DNA of 64,000 nucleotides from Actinomadura sp. DC4 (GCF_030406325.1 NZ_JAUEQY010000006.1:124001-188000), one strand, 5' to 3'; positions 18,642-27,641 are shown, counted from the stretch's first letter. Numbers and translations: made by a program. The notes: generated by a model from the sequence alone, not told the origin.

Positions 18642-19606
18642 CGCGTTCCGAGGCCGTACGGCTCATCGAGGCCGCGCGGACCCCGGTCGACCTGTTCGGC
18701 GACGACGGGACCCGCGCGTACCGGCGGCTGGCCCGGCTCGTCCACCCGGACGCCGGCGGACCGCGCGAGGCGTTCGACCGGCTGACCTCGCTGTGGCGCG
18801 CGTACGGGCCGGTGACGATCACGACCCGCCGCGGGACGTACCCGCTGGGCGCGACCCCGGTCCGCGGCGACCTGGCCAACCTCTACGACGCCGGCGAGGC
18901 CGTGGTCAAGATCGCTCGCGACCCGGCAGTGAACGACCTGCTCGAACGCGAGGCGATCGCGCTGCGGCAGCTCCCCAAGGACGGCGACGGGCGGTTCCTG
19001 CCGTACGTGCCGCGCCTGGTGGAGAGCTTCCGGCACCGCGACGAGACGACCGGCCTCGAACGCCGGGTCAACGCGATCGGCCGGCTCGAGGGATTCCGCC
19101 CGCTCACCGAGGTGCGCGCCGCGTACCCGGACGGGGTCGACCCGCGCGACGTCGCGTGGATGTGGCGGCGGCTCCTGGTCGGGCTGGGCTTCGCGCACGG
19201 CGCGGGCGTCCTGCACGGCGCGGTGCTGCCCGAGCACGTGCTCATCCACCCGCGCGAGCACGGCCTCGTCCTGGTCGACTGGTGCTACTCGGTGCCCGGC
19301 TGCCACCCCGACCGCGGCGACCGGGTGCCGGCGATGGTCACCCGCCGCGCCGACTGGTATCCGCCGGAGGTCGCCGCGCGGCGGCCCGCCGGGGCCGGCA
19401 CCGACATCTACCTCGCCACCCGGTGCATGACCTACCTCATGGGCGACCGGGCGCCCAGGCCGCTGCGGGCGTTCGCCCGCGGCTGTCTCCTCACGGCGGA
19501 GAACCGCCGTCCCCAGGACGCCTGGCGGCTGCTCGGCGAACTGGACGACCTGCTCGAACGGCTGTACGGCCCGCGCCGGTTCCGGCCGTTCCACCTGCCC
19601 GGCTGA
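18638..19606 (+). CDS. J-domain protein fused to degenerate kinase domain
   Basis: 322 residues. Residues about 5-55 match a J domain, with the diagnostic HPD at 36-38 inside RRLARLVHPDAGGPREAF. From about residue 75 a protein-kinase-like fold follows: AVVKIA (VAIK-like Lys), LLEREAIAL (alpha-C Glu), HGAVLPEHVLIH in place of HRDxKxxN, and LVLVDWCYS in place of DFG. The catalytic-loop Asp and Asn are both missing, so it is probably a pseudokinase or an atypical enzyme. It overlaps the Nudix gene by 4 bp and is followed after 13 bp by the VWA gene. The partner is likely an Hsp70 or the VWA protein; this is inference. Confidence 0.8.
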   Translation: MTRSEAVRLIEAARTPVDLFGDDGTRAYRRLARLVHPDAGGPREAFDRLTSLWRAYGPVTITTRRGTYPLGATPVRGDLANLYDAGEAVVKIARDPAVNDLLEREAIALRQLPKDGDGRFLPYVPRLVESFRHRDETTGLERRVNAIGRLEGFRPLTEVRAAYPDGVDPRDVAWMWRRLLVGLGFAHGAGVLHGAVLPEHVLIHPREHGLVLVDWCYSVPGCHPDRGDRVPAMVTRRADWYPPEVAARRPAGAGTDIYLATRCMTYLMGDRAPRPLRAFARGCLLTAENRRPQDAWRLLGELDDLLERLYGPRRFRPFHLPG

Positions 19607-19619
19607 AAGGACACATCTC

Positions 19620-20588
19620 ATGGGAAGCGGATCCTGGTCCACCAACGTCTACGACGCCGCCGCGAGCTACCGCGCGGCGACCGGCGCGAGCGCCTTCGCC
19701 TACAGCGACGGCGGCGCGACCGCCGTACACGACGACCTCAACCCGTTCGGCGTCACCGTACGGGAGAGCCGCGACGGCGACGAGCACCCCGACTCGGTCG
19801 CGATCGCCGTCCTGTTCGACGTGACCGGCTCGATGGGGAACGTGCCGCGCACGCTCCAGTCGAAGCTGCCCGGGCTGCTCGGCCTGCTGATGCGCAAGGG
19901 CTACGTCGAGCACCCGCAGATCCTGTTCGGCGCGGTCGGCGACGCCACCTGCGACCGCGCGCCGCTGCAGATCGGGCAGTTCGAGTCCGACAACCGGATG
20001 GACGACGACCTCGGCAAGATCCTCCTGGAGGGCGGGGGCGGCGGTCAGATGACCGAGTCGTACGAGCTGGCGATGTACTTCATGGCACGGCACACCGCCA
20101 TGGACTGCCTCGACAAGCGCGGACGGCGCGGCTACCTGTTCCTGATCGGCGACGAGCTCGCCTACCCGAAGGTGAAGAAGCGCGAGGTCGGCAAGGTCAT
20201 CGGCGACGAGCTCACCGAGGACATCGGGGTCGCGGAGATCGTCGCCGAGCTCAAGCTCAAGTACGACGTCTACTTCATCATCCCCGAGGGCTCGTACAAC
20301 TCCGGCGACGACCGGCTGGCCGACTTCTGGCGCACCCACCTCGGCCAGAACGTCATCCGCCTGGACGACCTGGACGCGGTCTGCGAGACGATCGCGCTGA
20401 CCGTGGGCCTGGCCGAGGACGCCGTCGACCTGGAGGAGGGCCTGGACCATCTGCGGGAGTTCGGCTCGGACGCCGGCGGCTCGGTCTCCCGCGCGCTCGC
20501 GCCGCTGAACTCCCGGCGCGGCGCGGTCTCGGTCTCCCCGACGCCGACCGGCCTCGACCTGTCCGACACCGAGGTCACCCGGCTGTGA
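19620..20588 (+). CDS. VWA-domain protein
   Basis: 322 residues. A von Willebrand factor A domain begins near residue 60 (VAIAVLFDVTGSMGN), with DxTxS as the metal-ion-dependent adhesion site in place of the usual DxSxS, and GYLFLIGDELAYPKV as a later strand with an acidic cluster. There is no signal peptide or membrane helix, so it is cytosolic. AAGGA lies eight bases before the ATG. Its stop overlaps the GTG of the PurA-like gene (GTGA). Cytosolic VWA proteins usually act as adaptors for ATPases or kinases; here the candidates are the neighbouring J-kinase protein and PurA-like enzyme. Confidence 0.8.
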   Translation: MGSGSWSTNVYDAAASYRAATGASAFAYSDGGATAVHDDLNPFGVTVRESRDGDEHPDSVAIAVLFDVTGSMGNVPRTLQSKLPGLLGLLMRKGYVEHPQILFGAVGDATCDRAPLQIGQFESDNRMDDDLGKILLEGGGGGQMTESYELAMYFMARHTAMDCLDKRGRRGYLFLIGDELAYPKVKKREVGKVIGDELTEDIGVAEIVAELKLKYDVYFIIPEGSYNSGDDRLADFWRTHLGQNVIRLDDLDAVCETIALTVGLAEDAVDLEEGLDHLREFGSDAGGSVSRALAPLNSRRGAVSVSPTPTGLDLSDTEVTRL

Positions 20589-21835
20589 ACGTCATCGTGG
20601 CCGACCTGGGGTACGGGGACGCGGGCAAGGGCACGGTCGTCGACTGGCTCTGCGCTCGCGGCCCGTACTCCACGGTCGTCCGCTTCAACGGCGGCGCGCA
20701 GGCGGCGCACAACGTCGTGACCGCCGGCGGGCGCCATCACACGTTCGCCCAGTTCGGGTCGGGCATGTTCACGCCGGGCGTGGTGACGCACCTGTCCCGG
20801 TACATGATGGTCGACCCGCTGGCGCTGGCCGCCGAGGCGGACCATCTGGTCGCCGTGGGCGTCGCCGGCGCGTTCGAGCGGCTGACGGTCGACCGCGACG
20901 CGCTGCTGACCACGCCGTACCACCGGGCCGCGAACCGCGCCCGCTCGACGGCGGTACGGCACGGGTCGTGCGGGGTGGGCATCGGCGAGACGGCGTCGTA
21001 CGCCCTGGAGTGCGACGACGCCCCCCGTGCCGACGACTGCCGCTCCCCCGTGGTGCTGCGGCGGCGGCTGACGCGGCTGCGGGATCACGTCCTCGACTCG
21101 CTGGGGCCCCTTGACGTCCCGGAGGTGGCGGACTGCGTGGACGCCTTCCGCGCGTTCGGGGGGCGGGTGCGTCTCACCGGAGAGGGTTTCCTCGCGTCGC
21201 TGCTGCGGCGTGGGCCGGCGGTGTTCGAGGGCGCGCAGGGGGTGCTGCTGGACGAACGCTACGGCTTCCACCCGTACACGACGTGGTCGACGACGACGTT
21301 CGCCAACGCCGTGACGCTGCTGGCGGAGGCGGGCATGCCCGGATTCCGGCTGGGCGTGACCCGGGCGTACCTGACCCGGCACGGCCCGGGCCCGTTCGTG
21401 ACCGAGGACGCCGCGCTGCACCGCCCGGAACCGCACAACGCGTACGGCCGCTGGCAGGGCGCCTTCCGCGTCGGCCACCTGGACGCGGTGGCACTGCGTT
21501 ACGCCCTGGAGGCGTGCGGAGGAGCGGACGCGCTGGCGGTCACGCACCTCGACGCACCGGCCCCGCTCATCGCGACGGCGTACGACGCCGGGACCCGGCT
21601 GACGCCCGCCGCCGACCTGGACGGCCAGGCGCGCCTCACCGCTCGTCTCATGACCGCCCGCCCGCTGTACGCGCAGGTCGGCCCGGACCCGGCCGCGACG
21701 ATCGAAGAGACGCTGGGCGTGCCGGTCGCGCTCCGCTCGTACGGGCCGACGGCCTTGGACAAGACGGCGACCGGCCTGCTTCCCGGGCCGGCGGTGAGTC
21801 GAGCCAGGGTGTTGACATCCCTCCGCGGTGACTGA
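20585..21835 (+). CDS. Adenylosuccinate synthetase-like enzyme (divergent PurA paralogue)
   Basis: 416 residues with the PurA fold. The P-loop is GYGDAGKGT (normally GDEGKGK), keeping the catalytic Asp and Lys; GGAQAAHNVV replaces GGHNAGHT but keeps the catalytic His; GVTRAYLTRHGPGPF is conserved. The IMP-binding TTGRGIGPAY is changed to SCGVGIGETASY, and the aspartate-binding loop (TGRPRR) is replaced by YGRWQGAFR. The reaction type (GTP-dependent activation of a 6-oxo group) may be kept while IMP or aspartate is exchanged for another substrate. It is the last member of the coupled operon. A housekeeping purA role is unlikely because of these changes and the context. Confidence 0.82.
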   Translation: MNVIVADLGYGDAGKGTVVDWLCARGPYSTVVRFNGGAQAAHNVVTAGGRHHTFAQFGSGMFTPGVVTHLSRYMMVDPLALAAEADHLVAVGVAGAFERLTVDRDALLTTPYHRAANRARSTAVRHGSCGVGIGETASYALECDDAPRADDCRSPVVLRRRLTRLRDHVLDSLGPLDVPEVADCVDAFRAFGGRVRLTGEGFLASLLRRGPAVFEGAQGVLLDERYGFHPYTTWSTTTFANAVTLLAEAGMPGFRLGVTRAYLTRHGPGPFVTEDAALHRPEPHNAYGRWQGAFRVGHLDAVALRYALEACGGADALAVTHLDAPAPLIATAYDAGTRLTPAADLDGQARLTARLMTARPLYAQVGPDPAATIEETLGVPVALRSYGPTALDKTATGLLPGPAVSRARVLTSLRGD

Positions 21836-21878
21836 TCATCTGACGGCTTGTCCAGGCTCACCGAGGAGGGCGAACCAG

Positions 21879-23144
21879 ATGCGCCGAAGCGGAACTCCAC
21901 GTCCCTTACCCCACCGCCCGGAAGGGGGCCGGCTCCTGAGCCATCCGTTCCCGACGGACCAGGACCCGCTGAGGGTGAGCCCTCTCTTCGCCTCCCTGCC
22001 GGGCGTCGTGAAGGTCCGGCTGCACCCGAGCGGCGAGGAGGCATGGCTCGTCCAGGACTACGACCTGGTCCAGTACGTCCTCAGGTCGAGCGTCTTCAGC
22101 CGGGAACTGGCCAACCTGCGGCGGCTCGACGGCTTTCCGCCCCTCGCGGAGAAGGGCTCCCTGCTCGGCAGCGACGGAAGCGCCCACACACGCTTGCGCG
22201 ACGCGCCGAGGGCCGCCTTCAGCCCCGCGCGTGTCACGGCGCTGCGTCCCCGGATCGTGGAGGACGTCAACGCCCTCCTGGACGCGATGACCAGCGGCGG
22301 GGGGCCGGCCGATCTGGTCGAGCGGTTCGCGCTGCCGCTCGCCCTCCACGTCGTCGGCGAGCTCCTGGGCGTACCCGCCGGCGCACGGGAGCGTTTCCGC
22401 CGCTGGGGCGACGCGTTCCTCTCCACCTCCACGGCCAGTCTCGACGAGGCCGGGAAGGCCCAGCTGGAGATGGGCGGATACCTCGCGGGCCTCCTCGCCG
22501 AGCGCCGGGCGGCGCCACGGGCCGACCTGCTGTCCGACATGATCGCTCCGGACAACGAGGTCAGGCTCGATGACCAGGAGGTCATCACGGTCGCGATCGA
22601 GATCATGCTCGCCGGCTGGGAGACGACCGCCGCCGCGATCGCCGGCTTCACGTACTGGCTCCTCACCAGCTCCACCGACGCCGGCGTCAGCCACTACCGG
22701 CACCTGGCCGACCACCCCGACCAGGTCGAACGCGCCGTCGAGGAACTCTTCCGGGCGATCCCGATCGGGGCGGGCGACGGCCTTCCCCGGGTCGCGCGCG
22801 AGGACGTCTCACTCGGCGACGTCACCGTACGCGCGGGAGACCTCGTCCTGGCCAGCCACGACGGCGCCCACCTGGACGAGGAGCGCTTTCCCGGCGCTTC
22901 GGCGATCGACCTGACGCGGCACCCGAACAAGCACATGGCGTTCGGCTACGGGAAGCACTACTGCCTGGGCGCCGCCCTCGGCCGGCTGGAGACACAGATC
23001 GCGCTCGCCGAGCTCCTCCGGCGGTTCCCGGGCCTCGGTCTCGCGACGCCCTCCTCCGAGGTCGCGTTCAAGACCGGAACCTCGATTCGAGGGCCGGTCG
23101 CGCTTCTCGTCCGCTGGGACGGCGCGCGTGTCACCCGGCGATGA
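21879..23144 (+). CDS. Cytochrome P450
   Basis: 421 residues. The haem-binding loop is FGYGKHYCLGAALGRLE, the I-helix oxygen-activation motif is LAGWETTAAAI (AGxET), and the K-helix ExxR is in VEELFRAI. Soluble actinobacterial class I type; redox partners are not nearby. The ATG has GAGGAGGG upstream; a GTG at 21828 overlapping the PurA-like stop is an alternative. It may be transcribed with the upstream operon, 43 bp away. The substrate is unknown. Confidence 0.92.
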   Translation: MRRSGTPRPLPHRPEGGRLLSHPFPTDQDPLRVSPLFASLPGVVKVRLHPSGEEAWLVQDYDLVQYVLRSSVFSRELANLRRLDGFPPLAEKGSLLGSDGSAHTRLRDAPRAAFSPARVTALRPRIVEDVNALLDAMTSGGGPADLVERFALPLALHVVGELLGVPAGARERFRRWGDAFLSTSTASLDEAGKAQLEMGGYLAGLLAERRAAPRADLLSDMIAPDNEVRLDDQEVITVAIEIMLAGWETTAAAIAGFTYWLLTSSTDAGVSHYRHLADHPDQVERAVEELFRAIPIGAGDGLPRVAREDVSLGDVTVRAGDLVLASHDGAHLDEERFPGASAIDLTRHPNKHMAFGYGKHYCLGAALGRLETQIALAELLRRFPGLGLATPSSEVAFKTGTSIRGPVALLVRWDGARVTRR

Positions 23145-24069
23145 GCCGGCGGGCACCCTTGCGGGCGAGGGTGGCGGCCACGTACGCGCCGAGTTCGTGC
23201 GCGTGGTCGGGGGTGTCCCATTCCTGGGCGTAGGCGAACTCGGCGCCGTCCTGGCTGAAGACCATGCCGAGCAGTGAGAGCCGGCCGTCGGCCGTGGTCG
23301 TGCAGTGGCCGGCGATCGGGCTGTTGCAGTGGCCTCGCAGGCCGTGCAGCATCGTGCGTTCGGCGGTGACGTGGGTGCGGGTCCGCCGGTCGTCGAGCCG
23401 GCGCAGAAGCTCGACGATGCCCTCGTCGGCCGTACGGCACTCGATCCCGATCACGCCGGCGCCGACCGGCGGGCACATCACGTCGAGGGGCAGGACCTCG
23501 GCCGCCCGGTGCTCCATCCCGATCCGGCGCAGGCCCGCGTAGGCGAGGACCAGTGCGTCGAAGCGGTGTTCGGCGTCGAAGCGGGCGATGCGGGAGTTGA
23601 CGTTGCCGCGGATCCGGTCGACGGTCAGGTCGGGACGTTTGCGCAGGATCTGGGCCTTGCGGCGTACGGCCGAGGTGCCGATGCGCGCGCCGGGCGGCAG
23701 GCCGTCGAGCCCGCGGTACGGGGAGCCGGCGGGGAACAGCACGGCGTCGCGCACGTCCTCGCGCGGCAGGTAGGCGGCGAACGTGGTGCCCTCCGGCATC
23801 GGGACGTCGCCCGGTACGTCCTTGACGCAGTGCACCGCGACGTCGATGGCGTCCGTCACCAGTTGCCGGTCGATCTCCTTGAGGAACGCGCCCTTGCCGC
23901 CCAGCTCGGCGAGATCGCCCTGCCACCGGTCTCCCGAGGTCTCGATGCCGACCAGCTCGACGTCGACGTCCTCGGCGAGCTTGAGCAGGAGGTCCCGCAC
24001 GTGTTCGGCCTGGGCGACGGCCATCGGCGAGGTACGGGAACCGATGCGGATGCGGGGACCTGGAAGCAC
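23131..24069 (-). CDS. hemC: Hydroxymethylbilane synthase (porphobilinogen deaminase)
   Basis: 312 residues from the GTG beginning VLPGPRIRIGSRTSP, the family length. Hallmarks: IRIGSRTSPMAVAQA, CVKDVPGDVP, and the dipyrromethane cofactor Cys in LRGHCNSPIAG. The latter differs from the commoner GGC(S/Q)xPxG, so this may be a second, divergent hemC rather than the copy in the main haem cluster; no other haem genes are adjacent. A start at 24177 would add 36 unconserved residues. Its end overlaps the convergent P450 gene by 14 bp. Confidence 0.88.
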   Translation of the reverse strand: MLPGPRIRIGSRTSPMAVAQAEHVRDLLLKLAEDVDVELVGIETSGDRWQGDLAELGGKGAFLKEIDRQLVTDAIDVAVHCVKDVPGDVPMPEGTTFAAYLPREDVRDAVLFPAGSPYRGLDGLPPGARIGTSAVRRKAQILRKRPDLTVDRIRGNVNSRIARFDAEHRFDALVLAYAGLRRIGMEHRAAEVLPLDVMCPPVGAGVIGIECRTADEGIVELLRRLDDRRTRTHVTAERTMLHGLRGHCNSPIAGHCTTTADGRLSLLGMVFSQDGAEFAYAQEWDTPDHAHELGAYVAATLARKGARRLIAG

Positions 24070-24201
24070 CCGCTCAACATAGGCCGTCAAGGGAGCATCC
24101 CCCTGCGGTACCCCTCTCCAGGGGCCCGCCCGCCGGGTAACGACCTGCTGACCGTGGGCGATTAACGTCTCGACCATCGGCCGAAATCAGGGGGCTCCGC
24201 G

Positions 24202-25224
24202 GTGGCGACCGGGGAACGGCCCGCACCGAACCCACGGAACGGCCGCGGCGAGGGCCTGCGGGAGTGGCACGCGCACCAGGCCTTCGCGCAGATGGTCGAC
24301 CAGGCCCGGTATCGCGGGTTCCGGCGGAAGGCGGGCCGGCCACGGCGCAGGCGGACGATCACCAGCAACGAGGAGTACTGGGATCAGGTCCGCCGCGATC
24401 GCCTCGACGAGAGCGCGCCCGTCCGCCTCAGCGACTTCTACCTCACCGAGTGGGTTCCCCTCACACCCGGCCGGTTCCACACCTCCGAGGCCGCCGCCGC
24501 GCGTACGGTGGCCCGCTACCACGTCGACTCCGAAGATCCGGCGCACGGAGTCGACTACCGGCCTGCGGGCAAGCGATCGATGATCCAGGGCGGCATAGGC
24601 ACGGTCCGGCTGCCCCCTCTGGACGTCGGCGGCGGGCCCGTCCGCGTCCTGTCCGCCACCTCCGACGGCGTCTGCCATTCGGGCGTTCCCCTCCTGCTCG
24701 GCGACGAGGGGTACGGATCGGTGATCCCCGAGATCCGGGAGCGCGGCGGTCTCATGGCCGACGTCTCCGGCGTCATGCGCCTGGTCCCCGAGGTCGTGCG
24801 GCACCACACCGAACGCCTGGTGCTCGACGTCACCGACATCCGGCCCCGCCGGACGCCGGTCTCCGTCGAGGCGACCGCCTGCGTCGCCTTCTACACGTCG
24901 GCCGAACGCCGGGATCCCGACGCCTACTCCTACATCACCTTCCGCCCGGGGCTGGACGGCGCGCTCGAGACCGCGGTGGAATGGCTCGACCGCTACGCCC
25001 GGCGGTTCTCCGAGGACGACACGGCGCGGATCGTGGGCGACTTCGACGCCTTCCACGATCACTTCCCCGACGTCGAGATCCCGCTCGACGACGTCGCGCG
25101 CGGGGTGTTCGACCCGGGGAGGCTGCGAAGAGATCATCCGCGGCTGGTCCAGGTCTTCGGCGACCTGTTCTCCGGCGTGAACGACGCCACCATCATCAAC
25201 CGCTCGGTCACCGGGGAGCCGTGA
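24202..25224 (+). CDS. Hypothetical protein, 340 residues
   Basis: I do not recognise a family. The N-terminal 55 residues are basic and low-complexity (RRKAGRPRRRRT). The rest looks globular, with SDFYLTEWVPLTPGRFHTS, a central Gly-rich strand-turn region, an Arg/Val-rich segment about residues 190-220 and an acidic helical C-terminus. No signal peptide or membrane helix. GTG start with AGGGGG upstream; normal codon bias for this genome supports it as coding. It is divergent from hemC with 132 bp between. Confidence 0.6.
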   Translation: MATGERPAPNPRNGRGEGLREWHAHQAFAQMVDQARYRGFRRKAGRPRRRRTITSNEEYWDQVRRDRLDESAPVRLSDFYLTEWVPLTPGRFHTSEAAAARTVARYHVDSEDPAHGVDYRPAGKRSMIQGGIGTVRLPPLDVGGGPVRVLSATSDGVCHSGVPLLLGDEGYGSVIPEIRERGGLMADVSGVMRLVPEVVRHHTERLVLDVTDIRPRRTPVSVEATACVAFYTSAERRDPDAYSYITFRPGLDGALETAVEWLDRYARRFSEDDTARIVGDFDAFHDHFPDVEIPLDDVARGVFDPGRLRRDHPRLVQVFGDLFSGVNDATIINRSVTGEP

Positions 25225-25829
25225 CCCCCAGCGGCTCCGCGGTACGGAGGAACGGCCGGTCGAGGTCCTCGGCGTCCAGGCTCAGCAGGTACAGGCCGGT
25301 GGAGACCCGTTCGAGGTGGCCCCACTCCCAAATCGTGTCCTCGTCCAGCCCGGTCTCGGCCGCCATGAGCCGGCAGTAGCGGCGGGCGAGCACGGCCGGA
25401 TCCGCCGCCGCGAGGAGTCGCGGGCACCAGTCGCGCAGCACGACGCCGAGGTCGTAGGCCGGATCGGCGGGAACCCGTCGGGATCCACGAACACGAACCC
25501 CGATTCCGCTCCCGGACCCGCAGCGCGTTGCCGGGGTGCGGGTCGCCGTGGACGACGACGAGCCGATCGGGGTCGAACGCGTCGGCGCGGCGCCGCGCGA
25601 AGTCGAGCGCCCGATCGATCACCGCGCCGGGGCAGGGCCGGTCGAGGTCCCGCCCGAGCCGGCCGACGAGGGCGGCGAGCTGGACGGCCTTCCCCTCTTC
25701 CGTGCGCACACGGTCCGCCATGCGCCCGAGATCACCGACGGGCCATCGTCGCCGCAGAACCGTTTTCCCGGCTCGCGGTCGCCTGACCTTCGCGTACGGG
25801 ATCGGTGCCCGTGCGGCTGGATCACGCAC
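25208..25829 (-). pseudogene. APH-type phosphotransferase remnant, two frameshifts, N-lobe missing
   Basis: Three reading frames must be joined to read one protein: the first frame gives VVVHGDPHPGNALRVRER, a second gives FVFVDPDGF, a third gives LRDWCPRLLAAADP through WEWGHLERVSTGLYLLSLD. Together these are the catalytic loop and C-lobe of an aminoglycoside/hydroxyurea (APH(6)-like) phosphotransferase. Each junction is repaired by adding one G in a short G/C run (near 25510 and near 25478). About 90 N-terminal residues normally present in the family are absent, where the divergent MFS gene begins. Two sequencing errors or real decay are both possible; the missing N-lobe favours decay. Confidence 0.75.
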
Positions 25830-25855
25830 CCGTACAGGTCCGCGAAGATTGACGC

Positions 25856-27019
25856 ATGACGATGACCCCGGTCGCCACCGTCCCCACCCGTCGTGACCGC
25901 CGGGCCCGGCTCGCGGTCGCCATCACCTTCGGCGTTCACGGCGTGGCCGCGGGAAGCTGGGCCGGCCGCATCCCCTGGGTCAAGGAGGTGCGTCACCTGT
26001 CCTCCGGCGGCCTGGGGCTGGCGCTGATGGGGGCGGCGATCGGCGGCCTGCTGTCCGCGCCGCTCGCGGCCTGGGTGATGTCGCACTTCGGCAGCCGCGC
26101 CGTGACCAGGGTCGCCGGGCTCGCGATGGCGCTGAGCGTGCCGTTCGTGCCGCTCGCGCGGACGGTGCCCACGATCTTCGCCGCGCTCGTGGTGTTCGGG
26201 ATCGCCGCCGGGGTGCTCGACGTCGCGATGAACGCCAACGGCGTGGTCGTGCAGGAACGCTACGGGCGTTCGATCATGTCCGGCCTGCACGGCATGTGGA
26301 GCATCGGCGGCCTGATCGGGTCCGCGACGGCCGGCCTGGCCGCGCGCCTGGACGTCGGCGCGCCGGCCCATCTGCTGATCGTGGGCATCGTGTTGCTCGT
26401 GGCCAACGCGGTGAGCGGGTTCTGGCTCATTCCCGCGCCCCGCTCGTCGGTCGGCGCGGTCTTCGCCCGGCCGGACCGTACACTCATCCTGCTCGGCGCG
26501 GTCGTCTTCTGCGGGCTGTTCGCCGAGGCCGCCGCCGCCGACTGGAGCGCGGTCTACCTGCACACCGCCGCGCACGCCGGCGAGGACGTCGCCGCGTGGG
26601 GGTACGCCGCGTTCTCCCTGGCCATGGCCATCGCGCGGCTCTTCGGCGACCGTCTCGTCGAGCGCTTCGGCGCCGCCCGGCTCGTACGCGCGGCGGCGCT
26701 CACCGGGGCGGCCGGCCTGGCCCTCGGCCTCCTGGTCCCCGTCACGCCGGTGGTGATCGTCGCGTTCGCGATCCTGGGGCTCGGCATGGCCACCGTGGTG
26801 CCACTGACGTTCAGCGCCGCGGGCAGCACGCCCGGCCACGACCCGGGCACGTCGGTGGCGGCGGTCGCCACGGTCGGGTACGGCGGCTGGATGATCGCGC
26901 CGCCCGTGATCGGTTTCGTCGCGCAGGGCACCTCCCTGACGGTCGCCCTCGCCCTGGTGGCCGTGATCACCGCGCTCATCGCGGTGCCGGCCGGCGCCCT
27001 GCGGGCCTCGCGCACCTGA
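25856..27019 (+). CDS. MFS transporter
   Basis: 387 residues with 12 predicted helices. Typical MFS features: a short basic N-terminus, GLHGMWSIGGLIGSATAGL in the first half and a second-half RLFGDRLVERFGAARLVRAA that fits the conserved loop motif. Resembles the FucP/YfkF-like sugar or drug group but no substrate can be named. Starts 26 bp from the divergent phosphotransferase remnant. Confidence 0.85.
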   Translation: MTMTPVATVPTRRDRRARLAVAITFGVHGVAAGSWAGRIPWVKEVRHLSSGGLGLALMGAAIGGLLSAPLAAWVMSHFGSRAVTRVAGLAMALSVPFVPLARTVPTIFAALVVFGIAAGVLDVAMNANGVVVQERYGRSIMSGLHGMWSIGGLIGSATAGLAARLDVGAPAHLLIVGIVLLVANAVSGFWLIPAPRSSVGAVFARPDRTLILLGAVVFCGLFAEAAAADWSAVYLHTAAHAGEDVAAWGYAAFSLAMAIARLFGDRLVERFGAARLVRAAALTGAAGLALGLLVPVTPVVIVAFAILGLGMATVVPLTFSAAGSTPGHDPGTSVAAVATVGYGGWMIAPPVIGFVAQGTSLTVALALVAVITALIAVPAGALRASRT

Positions 27020-27178
27020 CCCTTGGGGTCAGGCGGGCGGGGGCGGGTATCTGACCAGGGAGAACACCTCTGGCCGCCAGCGCAGATTCCGAGAGCGCGC
27101 TGGACCCTCGGCGTCGGTAGGGACAGGGCGCCGGCGGGCACTCACGGCCAGGCACCCGACAACAAGGAGTGGGCAGAT

Positions 27179-27634
27179 ATGACTGTCACGACCGCGCGGC
27201 CGACCCGCCATGACGACCCGGAGACCCAGGTCCCGGCTGCCCTGTTCGCCAAGCTCGTCGCGCGCGTCGAGCGCGACGCGAAGGTCGACCGGGCGCACGC
27301 CGAGCGCATCATGCGGCAGGCACTGGTGTTCCTCCTCGCCTGCGCCCGCAACCCCGGGACGCCGCTCGCGCCGTCGCGCGAGGTCGACCACGGGTGGCAC
27401 GCCTTCATCCTGCACACCCGGGAGTACGCCGACTTCTGCCACCGGATCGCGGGGCAGTTCATCCACCACGCGCCCGAGGACCCGGGCGCGGACCGTGACC
27501 GCGCCGCCGCGCGTACCGAGTTGACCGCCGAGGTCATCCGGCGGACCGGGCTGCCGGTCGATGAGGAGCTGTGGGCCTCCGGCCAGGGCAAGTGCTCGGC
27601 CAACTGCGAGCGCTGCTGCTCCGGCGGTCACTGA
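27179..27634 (+). CDS. Small GRDP-like protein with Cys-rich tail
   Basis: 151 residues. The core VDHGWHAFILHTREYADFCHR resembles the glycine-rich-domain-containing (GRDP/DUF1399-like) motif, in which the W-H...H...Y..FC residues are conserved. The last 15 residues hold four Cys (GKCSANCERCCSGGH), compatible with metal binding or disulfides. AAGGAG lies nine bases upstream of the ATG. Cytosolic; function unknown. Its end is seven bases from the end of the convergent PH-domain gene. Confidence 0.7.
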   Translation: MTVTTARPTRHDDPETQVPAALFAKLVARVERDAKVDRAHAERIMRQALVFLLACARNPGTPLAPSREVDHGWHAFILHTREYADFCHRIAGQFIHHAPEDPGADRDRAAARTELTAEVIRRTGLPVDEELWASGQGKCSANCERCCSGGH

Positions 27635-27641
27635 CCAGAGA

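Noticed and set aside
24070-24177. Longer hemC start
   Set aside because: The extra 36 residues are unlike the family; the GTG at 24069 gives the normal length.
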